Assembly: GCA_937935205.1 (NCBI GenBank)
Contig: CALGXU010000287.1
Location: forward strand, 1 to 7,223
Direction of reading: 5' to 3'
Length of the DNA: 7,223 nt
Source: an uncultured Rothia sp.
GTDB taxonomy: Bacteria > Actinomycetota > Actinomycetes > Actinomycetales > Micrococcaceae
Shown: positions 1 through 4,772 of the stretch, piece by piece
How the letters are laid out: every line of letters begins with the position of its first letter
How positions within the stretch are numbered: the stretch's first letter is position 1
Position numbers and translations under genes: made by a program
The notes under the pieces: model-generated
Told to the model about the DNA's origin: nothing
The model's input: the letters and a program-made list of their open reading frames with translations, nothing else
Databases searched by the model: none

Positions 1-1488
1 GGGCAGCAGAAGGTGGGCGCTGAGATTGCCGCCGATCTGTCGAGCGAATCGCCCATGAACCGCCTGCTGCAGGGTGATGTGGGTTCCGGTAAGACCGTGG
101 TGGCTCTGCGCGCCATGCTGCAGGTTGCCGATGCGGGCGGTCAGTCAGCGATGCTCGCCCCGACCGAGGTGCTTGCCGAGCAGCATCTGCGTTCGGTGCT
201 GGACATCCTGGGGGATATGGCGGCGCCCGAAGACACTGATGCTGACGAATCTGCAGAGGGAATCCCTGCGGGGAGCGAGGAACCCGGCCGTGTGCGCGTG
301 CGCCTGCTGACCGCCTCCATGGGTGCCCGCGCCAAGCGTAAGGTACTGCAGGAGCTCGCCGACGGCACCGCCCAGATCGTGATTGGCACCCACGCCCTGC
401 TCTCCGACGAGGTGAGCTTCCACGACTTGGGTCTGGTCGTCGTGGATGAGCAGCACCGCTTCGGCGTGGAGCAGCGCGACGGTCTGCGCGGCACCGACGG
501 CGCTCTGCCGCACCGCCTGGTCATGACCGCAACGCCCATTCCGCGTACCGTCGCCATGACCGTATTCGGTGACCTGGACGTGTCCGTGCTCGACACCCTG
601 CCCGCCGGCCGCCAGAAAATCTCAACGCACGTGGTGCCCCTTGCCGAGAAGCCCGCCTGGGCGTCCCGGCTGTGGAGGCGCGCCCGCGAAGAAATTGACG
701 CGGGCCATCAGGTGTATGTTGTTGTGCCCAAAATCGGGGAGGACGGCGACAGTCTGGAGGAGGGCGCCGCGTTCTTTGGCGCATCCAGTCTGAACGGTGC
801 GGGAACCGGCGCGGGCAACTCGGCCCAGGGCTATTTCGGCCAGGGAGGTAACGCCAGCAGCGACGGCAAGGTGCAGCTGACCTCCGTGGCCTCAATGTAC
901 TCCTACCTGAGCGCCGAGGATTCCCTCGTCGGCGTGCGCATCGGCACCCTGCACGGCCGCATGGATCCGGCCGAGAAGACCGCCGTCATGACCGCCTTCG
1001 AGCGCGGCGAAATTGACCTGCTCATCAGCACCACCGTCATCGAGGTGGGCGTGAACGTCCCGAACGCCACGCTCATGATCATCATGGACGCCGACCGCTT
1101 CGGCATCTCGGGCCTGCACCAGCTGCGCGGTCGTGTGGGCCGCGGCGGCTACGCGGGCACCTGCCTGTTGGTGACCCGCCAGGAGGAGGGCGGCGTGTCC
1201 CGCGAGCGCCTGGATGCGGTTGCCTCCACCACGGACGGCTTTGAGCTCTCCCGCATCGACCTGGCGCAGCGCCGCGAGGGTGATATTCTGGGTGCTGCAC
1301 AATCGGGATCGAAGAGCACCCTGCGGTTCTTGCGGGCGCTTGCCGATGCTGACATTATTGAGCGTGCCCGCGAGGATGCCCGCTCGGTGGTGGAGAAGGA
1401 CCCGACGCTGGCTAAGCATCCGTCGCTGGCGCGTACGATTGACCGCGCCCTGGACGCTGACCGTGAGGCGTTCCTCGGCAGGGGATAA
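1..1488 (+). CDS. recG: ATP-dependent DNA helicase RecG, C-terminal part (5' truncated by window edge)
   Basis: RecG is a superfamily 2 helicase that remodels stalled replication forks and branch-migrates recombination intermediates. Frame 1 is open from base 1 and ends at TAA 1486-1488, giving 495 residues. Family members are about 700 residues, so the N-terminal wedge domain lies outside the window. Numbering from the first codon, Walker A GDVGSGKT is at 25-32, the DEQH box at 149-152, TATPIPRT (motif III) at 176-183 and QLRGRVGRGG (motif VI) at 374-383. The C-terminal segment with GDILGAAQSG follows. Two low-complexity insertions stand out: an acidic one near residues 76-97, and a Gly/Asn/Ser-rich one near 255-300, just before the conserved HGRMDPAEK stretch. 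Actinobacterial RecG proteins are known to carry extra sequence at the second place, so I do not read it as damage. rsmD follows on the same strand after 132 bp. The family call is secure. Confidence 0.97.
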   Translation, partial: GQQKVGAEIAADLSSESPMNRLLQGDVGSGKTVVALRAMLQVADAGGQSAMLAPTEVLAEQHLRSVLDILGDMAAPEDTDADESAEGIPAGSEEPGRVRVRLLTASMGARAKRKVLQELADGTAQIVIGTHALLSDEVSFHDLGLVVVDEQHRFGVEQRDGLRGTDGALPHRLVMTATPIPRTVAMTVFGDLDVSVLDTLPAGRQKISTHVVPLAEKPAWASRLWRRAREEIDAGHQVYVVVPKIGEDGDSLEEGAAFFGASSLNGAGTGAGNSAQGYFGQGGNASSDGKVQLTSVASMYSYLSAEDSLVGVRIGTLHGRMDPAEKTAVMTAFERGEIDLLISTTVIEVGVNVPNATLMIIMDADRFGISGLHQLRGRVGRGGYAGTCLLVTRQEEGGVSRERLDAVASTTDGFELSRIDLAQRREGDILGAAQSGSKSTLRFLRALADADIIERAREDARSVVEKDPTLAKHPSLARTIDRALDADREAFLGRG

Positions 1489-1497
1489 GCGCCCCAC

Positions 1498-1523
1498 GAG
1501 GCAGAACGCTGAGGCAGAACGCT
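1498..1523. repeat. Perfect 13-bp tandem duplication after recG
   Basis: The unit GAGGCAGAACGCT occurs twice back to back at 1498-1510 and 1511-1523, ten bases after the recG stop codon. It is followed by a CCGCCC-rich run (about 1524-1545). I see no stem with a T run here, so it is not an obvious terminator. It resembles a replication-slippage product. Confidence 0.85.
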
Positions 1524-1620
1524 CCGCCCGCCCCGCCCGCCGCCTGCCCAGCACCTACCCAGCCCAGCACCCGCTGAAACCGTGACTTGAACACACCGCA
1601 CTAGTTAGAGGAGAGACCCT

Positions 1621-2262
1621 ATGAGCCGTATTATTTCCGGTGCTGCCGGAGGCGTTCGCCTTGCCTCGGTTCCGGGGGATAATACTCGCCCCACCACCGA
1701 CCGGGTGAAGGAATCCCTCTTCTCCAAGCTGGAGAGCTACGATATTATTCGTGGCGCCCGCGTGCTGGATGCTTTTGGCGGCTCGGGCGCGCTGGGTTGC
1801 GAGGCGCTCTCTCGCGGTGCCGCCTCCGTGACTCTGCTGGATACGTACCCGAAGGCTGTTGCGGTGATTCGCAAGAACGTTGCCGCAGTGGAGAAGGCGA
1901 TGGGCCGAAGCACTACTGGTTCTGCGGCGCGCGTGCAACAGTCTCAGGCGCTGACCTACGTGAAGTCCGCCTCCGGCCCGTGGGATCTGGTGTTTGTTGA
2001 CCCGCCCTACGCCATGCCGAACGAGCAGGTCAGCGAGCTACTGGAGGCGCTCACCCCCAAGCTTGCCGAGGGTGCCGTGGTCGTGGTGGAGCGTTCTTCG
2101 CGCGATGCGGAGCCGGTGTGGGGCGAGGGGCTGTACTGTTTTTCGACCCGTCAGCACGGCGAGACGGTTCTCTACTATGTGGAGCCTGACGAGGTGGAGG
2201 AGCAGGCGGGCGACGAGTTCGGCAACGAATCTGGCGAGGACGTTGAAGAGCTCGCCGCCTAA
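1621..2262 (+). CDS. rsmD: 16S rRNA (guanine(966)-N2)-methyltransferase RsmD
   Basis: RsmD uses S-adenosylmethionine to make m2G966 in 16S rRNA, acting on the assembling 30S subunit. The 213-residue protein starts with the family signature: MSRIISG at 1-7 and RPTTDRVKESLF at 23-34. The SAM-binding loop VLDAFGGSGALG is at 48-59, and the catalytic DPPY motif of N-methyltransferases is at 127-130. The ATG is preceded by AGAGGAGAG (1607-1615), a strong ribosome binding site at good spacing. The protein is slightly longer than the E. coli enzyme (about 198 residues) because of an acidic tail rich in Glu and Asp, from about residue 186 to the end. That tail is probably disordered. The gene sits between recG and coaD, and the rsmD-coaD pairing is widely conserved. 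No promoter of its own is evident. I consider the identification firm. Confidence 0.96.
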   Translation: MSRIISGAAGGVRLASVPGDNTRPTTDRVKESLFSKLESYDIIRGARVLDAFGGSGALGCEALSRGAASVTLLDTYPKAVAVIRKNVAAVEKAMGRSTTGSAARVQQSQALTYVKSASGPWDLVFVDPPYAMPNEQVSELLEALTPKLAEGAVVVVERSSRDAEPVWGEGLYCFSTRQHGETVLYYVEPDEVEEQAGDEFGNESGEDVEELAA

Positions 2263-2309
2263 GACTGCCGCCTCATCTTTCCACCTAGCCTTTCCGCCTC
2301 AGCCTGCGC

Positions 2310-2337
2310 TCGCCCGCATCCTAAATTCGCCCGCATC
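2310..2337. repeat. 11-bp direct repeat in the rsmD-coaD spacer
   Basis: TCGCCCGCATC occurs at 2310-2320 and again at 2327-2337, a period of 17 bp. It lies in the 117-bp gap between the rsmD stop and the coaD start. The rest of this gap is C-rich on the + strand and shows no convincing terminator or promoter. Confidence 0.75.
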
Positions 2338-2379
2338 TAGCCATTCCAACCTCTGATATTTATTCGTGAAGGGACCGCC

Positions 2380-2856
2380 ATGATTGCCCTCTGCCCCGGA
2401 TCTTTTGACCCCGTGCACCACGGCCACCTGGAAATCATTGCCCGCGCCGCTCAGCTCTTTGACGAGGTGATTGTGGGCGTGGCGCACAATAGCTCCAAGA
2501 AGTACCGTTTCTCCCTGGAGGAGCGTGTGCAGCTGGTGCGTGAGTCTCTGCAGGAGCTCGGCATTAAGGGTGTGAGCGTGGAGCCGATTCCGCCGGGCGT
2601 GCTGCTTGCCGAGTACGCGGCGGAGCGTGGCGCGAAGGTGCTGGTGAAGGGTCTGCGTTCGGCGACGGACTACAGCTATGAGGCTCCGATGGCGAGCATG
2701 AACCGCCACCTGGCGCAGGTTGAGACGGTGTTCTTGGCTGGTGAGGATCGCTACGGTGCGGTGTCGTCCACGATTATTCGTGAGGTGGCGTCGCTGGGTG
2801 GTGACGTGACTCCCTTCGTGCCGGAGGCGGTCGCCCGCGCCCTGAAAAACGCCTAA
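2380..2856 (+). CDS. coaD: Phosphopantetheine adenylyltransferase CoaD
   Basis: CoaD transfers AMP from ATP to 4'-phosphopantetheine to give dephospho-CoA, the penultimate step of coenzyme A synthesis, in the cytosol. The 158-residue length is normal for the family. The nucleotidyltransferase signature is present at the N-terminus: PGSFDPVHHGH at 6-16, with H13 and H16 in the HxGH-type ATP site. The segment KGLRSATDYSYE and the MNRHL motif follow, as in bacterial CoaD proteins. The C-terminal ATP-binding motif VSSTIIR is at 128-134, matching the family's (I/V)SSSxxR pattern. ATG 2380 has GAAGGGA (2368-2374) ahead of it. The stop codon lies inside a 9-bp tandem repeat that supplies a second in-frame TAA three codons on. 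The next gene is 321 bp away, so coaD is probably the end of a transcription unit, although no classical terminator was found. Confidence 0.97.
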   Translation: MIALCPGSFDPVHHGHLEIIARAAQLFDEVIVGVAHNSSKKYRFSLEERVQLVRESLQELGIKGVSVEPIPPGVLLAEYAAERGAKVLVKGLRSATDYSYEAPMASMNRHLAQVETVFLAGEDRYGAVSSTIIREVASLGGDVTPFVPEAVARALKNA

Positions 2857-2871
2857 AACGCCTAAAGCGCC
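2845..2871 (+). repeat. Three 9-bp tandem units spanning the coaD stop codon
   Basis: AAAAACGCC, TAAAACGCC and TAAAGCGCC follow each other at 2845-2853, 2854-2862 and 2863-2871. The unit is three codons long, so the duplication keeps frame and places a second TAA at 2863-2865 behind the true stop at 2854-2856. It looks like slippage that has repeated the end of the gene. Confidence 0.8.
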
Positions 2872-2890
2872 TCATCAACCCGGACAACCC

Positions 2891-2902
2891 GGGTGCGCAC
2901 CC
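2891..2902. repeat. 12-bp perfect palindrome
   Basis: GGGTGCGCACCC reads the same on both strands. It lies 34 bp after the coaD stop. It could be a protein-binding site. As RNA it would give only a four-pair stem with a four-base loop and no T run, so I do not call it a terminator. Confidence 0.5.
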
Positions 2903-2984
2903 ACCCGACACGCCCGGCATGCCTGACACACTCAACAGGCAAGACAAACTGTCATTGACTGGGCAACCCGCAGCGCCGACCGGG

Positions 2985-3006
2985 CGCTTAACTACCGCTT
3001 AACTAC
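2985..3006. repeat. 11-bp perfect tandem repeat
   Basis: CGCTTAACTAC occurs at 2985-2995 and again directly at 2996-3006. Each copy contains a TTAA, and these are the first two members of the phased TTAA series that runs to 3118. The 11-bp period is close to one DNA helical turn. Confidence 0.8.
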
Positions 3007-3030
3007 CTGTGGAGTAGCCTCGACCGACCG

Positions 3031-3088
3031 ATTAAGTGCCGCGCGGCGCCTCCTTAAGGGGATATTTAAGAGGTGAGCGCCACTTAAT
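3031..3088. promoter_or_regulatory. Large imperfect dyad upstream of the DUF177-rpmF-rnc promoter
   Basis: ATTAAGTGCCGC (3031-3042) is the reverse complement of GCGCCACTTAAT (3077-3088) at 11 of 12 positions. Between the arms lie the self-complementary CCTTAAGG (3052-3059) and a further CTTAA/TTAAG pair (3053-3057 with 3066-3070). The structure ends 22 bp before the proposed -35 box, where an activator or repressor might bind. Function is inferred from position and symmetry only. Confidence 0.4.
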
Positions 3089-3110
3089 TGGATTTAAAAG
3101 AGCCTTAATC

Positions 3111-3140
3111 TTGATTAACCGCGCGAACCACCCCTAAAAT
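3111..3140 (+). promoter_or_regulatory. Sigma70-like promoter for the DUF177-rpmF-rnc-mutM genes
   Basis: A -35 box TTGATT (3111-3116) and a -10 box TAAAAT (3135-3140) are separated by 18 bp. Transcription would start near 3146-3150, leaving a leader of about 30 nt before the start codon at 3178. The -10 box overlaps the ATG at 3139-3141, which argues against that ATG being a translation start. The assignment is by consensus only. Confidence 0.5.
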
Positions 3141-3164
3141 GGGACTTTGGTTTATACATTTCGT

Positions 3165-3170
3165 AAGGAG
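3165..3170 (+). promoter_or_regulatory. Ribosome binding site that decides the DUF177 start
   Basis: AAGGAG, preceded by GT, is one of the strongest Shine-Dalgarno matches in the window. Seven bases later, in frame with the DUF177 reading frame, comes ATT at 3178-3180. No ATG, GTG or TTG lies at usable spacing. The site therefore supports a non-canonical ATT start. Confidence 0.65.
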
Positions 3171-3177
3171 AAACGCC

Positions 3178-3729
3178 ATTTCACGTGCAGACGCATCGCC
3201 GCTGGTGGTATCGGTCACTAACCTGATTCACCGCCCCGGCACCATGGAAACTCTCACTGAGGTTCTGCCCGCACCGGCAGACCTGGGTAACACGCTCATC
3301 GGCGTGGAAGAGGGTTCGGATATTGACCTCGATATTCGTATGGAGTCTGTTGTTGATGGTATCCTAGTTACCGGCTCCGTCGTTGTGGATGTACACGGCG
3401 AGTGTAGCCTCTGCTTGGATCCGATTGATTACGAGATGTCGGCCAATATTCAAGAGCTTTTCGTCTTTGAGAAGGCCCCGGCTGGCGGCCCCGAAGATGA
3501 AGTAGATGAGCAGTACGCCGTTGAGGATGATTCCATCGACCTTGAACCGGCTCTGCGGGACGCAGTAATCCTTCAACTGCCGTTCCAGCCTGTTTGTAGG
3601 GACACCTGCCAGGGTCTGTGCGCCGATTGCGGTGCGCGCCTGGAGGATGACCCCGGGCATCATCACGAGGTGTTGGATCCGCGCTGGTCGGCCCTACAGG
3701 GCCTGCTCGGTGCAGATACCGAAAACTAA
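3178..3729 (+). CDS. DUF177 / YceD family protein, probable ATT start
   Basis: This family sits next to rpmF across bacteria and is linked to 23S rRNA or large-subunit metabolism. The exact activity is not established. From the ATT at 3178 the protein has 183 residues. Family traits are the N-terminal SPLVVSVTNLIHRPGTM segment, the C76-x2-C79 pair in GECSLCLDPID, an acidic middle, and the C-terminal cluster C140, C144, C148, C151 (pattern CxxxCxGLCxxCG), which probably binds zinc. I chose ATT because AAGGAG lies 7 nt upstream. The alternative ATG at 3139 has no ribosome binding site, overlaps the likely -10 box, and would add 13 residues read from leader sequence. The next in-frame GTG (3205) would cut into the conserved start and also lacks a ribosome binding site. 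rpmF follows after 30 bp, so the two are very likely co-transcribed. The family call is strong and the start is less certain. Confidence 0.9.
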   Translation: MSRADASPLVVSVTNLIHRPGTMETLTEVLPAPADLGNTLIGVEEGSDIDLDIRMESVVDGILVTGSVVVDVHGECSLCLDPIDYEMSANIQELFVFEKAPAGGPEDEVDEQYAVEDDSIDLEPALRDAVILQLPFQPVCRDTCQGLCADCGARLEDDPGHHHEVLDPRWSALQGLLGADTEN

Positions 3730-3759
3730 ATTGTTGTTACTAGAGATTGTGAGATAGCT

Positions 3760-3963
3760 GTGGCTGTTCCCAAGCGCAAGATGTCCCGCGCTAACACCCG
3801 CGCACGCCGTTCCCAGTGGAAGGCATCCGTGCCCCAGCTGGTTAAGACCGTTGAAAACGGTCGCGTGACCTACAGCCTGCCCCACCAGGCAAAGGTTGTA
3901 ACCGACGCTGCAGGCAACGCCCTGTTCCTGGAGTACAAGGGCCGTAAGGTTGCAGACGCCTAA
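3760..3963 (+). CDS. rpmF: 50S ribosomal protein L32 (cysteine-free form)
   Basis: L32 is a small, basic protein of the large ribosomal subunit. The 67-residue product begins with the family signature [10 protein letters not shown], and [12 protein letters not shown] follows. The start is GTG at 3760. The MAVPK N-terminus leaves no doubt about it, although the upstream GTGAG (3749-3753) is a modest ribosome binding site. There are no cysteines, so this is the zinc-independent type of L32 and not the form with two CxxC pairs seen in some actinobacteria. In several bacteria the two forms are exchanged under zinc limitation, but no Zur site or second copy is visible here. The gene is 30 bp after the DUF177 gene and 16 bp before rnc, consistent with one transcript. 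Confidence 0.97.
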   Translation: MAVPKRKMSRANTRARRSQWKASVPQLVKTVENGRVTYSLPHQAKVVTDAAGNALFLEYKGRKVADA

Positions 3964-3979
3964 GAAGCGGTGAATCCTT

Positions 3980-4669
3980 ATGACTGAATTTCCTAGTGTT
4001 GATACTAGGGAGTTGCGTAAACGTCTCGGGGTCGATATCGACGCCGAGACGTTTTTGCTATCCCTAACCCACCGCTCCTACGCCTTCGAGAACCCCGGGG
4101 TGGAGCATAACGAGCGCCTGGAGTTCCTGGGCGATTCGGTGCTTTCCCTGGCGATCGCTGAAGAAGTGTACCGACGCTACCCCGAGCTGCCCGAGGGGGA
4201 GCTCGTGAAGTTGCACCACGTGGTGGTGTCGACGGTGGCGTTGGCGAAGGTGGCACGTGACCTGGATCTGGGCCGGTACATCCTGCTCGGTAAGGGCGAG
4301 ATTCACACCGGCGGCGCCGATAAGGACTCGATCCTTGCCGACACCATGGAGGCGATTTTCGGCCTGACCTACCTGCAGTGCGGTCGCGAGGCGGCCCGCG
4401 AGCTGGTTCTGCGCCTGATTGCGCCGCTGCTCGATGATGAGAAGGTCCTGAACTCTGGACGCGACTGGAAGACCGACCTACTGAACCTCGCCACCGCCCG
4501 CGGTTGGGGAGACGTCAGCTATGAAGTCACCGGCGAAGGCCCCGACCACGCGCGCGTGTACACCGCGGTTGCAATCGTGGCGAACCAGAAGACGGGCACC
4601 GGCGTGGGCCCGAGCAAGAAGGAGGCGGAGCGCCTTGCCGCTGAGCAGGCGTACCGCGTTCTGGTGTAG
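3980..4669 (+). CDS. rnc: Ribonuclease III
   Basis: RNase III cleaves double-stranded RNA, maturing 16S and 23S rRNA precursors and processing some mRNAs. The 229-residue product has the endonuclease domain (about 8-150) and a C-terminal double-stranded-RNA binding domain (about 160-228, ending in GPSKKEAERLAAEQAYRVL). The signature NERLEFLGDSVL is at 44-55. Catalytic acids by alignment with the E. coli enzyme are E45, E48, D52, D121 and E124, all present. One departure is LHHVVVS at 78-84, where most relatives have an Arg-Ala(-Ser/Thr) motif. Start ATG 3980 has GGTGA at 3969-3973, six bases upstream. The first 25 codons carry two strong hairpins (listed separately) that may allow the enzyme to control its own mRNA, as E. 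coli and Streptomyces RNase III do. rnc followed by mutM is the usual actinobacterial order. Confidence 0.97.
   Translation: MTEFPSVDTRELRKRLGVDIDAETFLLSLTHRSYAFENPGVEHNERLEFLGDSVLSLAIAEEVYRRYPELPEGELVKLHHVVVSTVALAKVARDLDLGRYILLGKGEIHTGGADKDSILADTMEAIFGLTYLQCGREAARELVLRLIAPLLDDEKVLNSGRDWKTDLLNLATARGWGDVSYEVTGEGPDHARVYTAVAIVANQKTGTGVGPSKKEAERLAAEQAYRVLV
3992..4009 (+). promoter_or_regulatory. First hairpin in the rnc coding sequence
   Basis: CCTAGT (3992-3997) pairs with ACTAGG (4004-4009), six perfect pairs around the six-base loop GTTGAT. It spans codons 5-10 of rnc, ends ten bases before the larger hairpin, and uses an AGG arginine codon that is rare in the surrounding genes. Confidence 0.6.
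4019..4056 (+). promoter_or_regulatory. Long hairpin with T run inside rnc (candidate autoregulatory or attenuator element)
   Basis: AAACGTCTCGG (4019-4029) pairs perfectly with CCGAGACGTTT (4044-4054). After one G-G mismatch (4030/4043), GTCG (4031-4034) pairs with CGAC (4039-4042) around the loop ATAT. All pairs share one symmetry axis. This gives 15 pairs in 36 nt, starting exactly at codon 14 (AAA) and ending at codon 25 (TTT). Five T residues (4052-4056) close the 3' side, three of them within the stem. The shape suits RNase III cleavage and also resembles an intrinsic terminator. Known precedent is autoregulation of RNase III by cleavage of its own transcript. The role here is inferred. 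Confidence 0.65.
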
Positions 4670-4726
4670 GGTGCTTGCCTGGCGCACTGTCTAGGTTTCT
4701 CGACGGGGCATCCCAGCTGAGTCGGT

Positions 4727-4757
4727 GCCTATTGAGCCCGCGCCTGTTGAGCCCCGC
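4727..4757. repeat. Imperfect 15/16-bp tandem repeat before mutM
   Basis: GCCTATTGAGCCCGC (4727-4741) is followed directly by GCCTGTTGAGCCCCGC (4742-4757). The copies differ by one substitution and one inserted C. The repeat fills about a third of the 103-bp rnc-mutM gap and ends just before the mutM ribosome binding site. I saw no other signal in the gap. Confidence 0.75.
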
Positions 4758-4772
4758 TGATTGGAGTAATTC

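Larger units (their letters stand above)
2857..3177. other. Long intergenic region between coaD and the DUF177 gene
   Basis: I see no supportable gene in these 321 bases. From left to right the region holds the end of the 9-bp repeat, the palindrome GGGTGCGCACCC (2891-2902), and a 6-bp stem TGCCTG/CAGGCA (2920-2925 with 2936-2941) that lacks a T run. Next come an 11-bp tandem repeat (2985-3006), a series of nine TTAA tetramers (2988-3118), a 12-bp imperfect dyad (3031-3042 with 3077-3088), and a promoter plus ribosome binding site leading into the next operon. The sequence becomes clearly more AT-rich from about 3052 onward. I read it as a regulatory region. Confidence 0.7.

Noticed and set aside
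892..1601. Overlapping minus-strand frames of 150 and 220 codons opposite recG
   Set aside because: These are typical antisense frames in GC-rich coding DNA. They are Arg/Ala-rich with no domain, and recG motifs occupy the + strand.
2891..2953. Intrinsic terminator after coaD
   Set aside because: Short stems exist (2891-2902; 2920-2925 with 2936-2941; GACA/TGTC at 2943-2953), but none is strong and none is followed by a T run.
3139..3177. ATG 3139 as the start of the DUF177 gene
   Set aside because: It has no ribosome binding site, overlaps the best -10 box, and adds 13 residues unlike the family. The strong AAGGAG lies downstream of it.
2857..3177. A riboswitch or CRISPR-like array in the long gap
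   Set aside because: The TTAA repeats are only four bases with no regular spacers, and the leader after the predicted promoter is about 30 nt, too short for a riboswitch.
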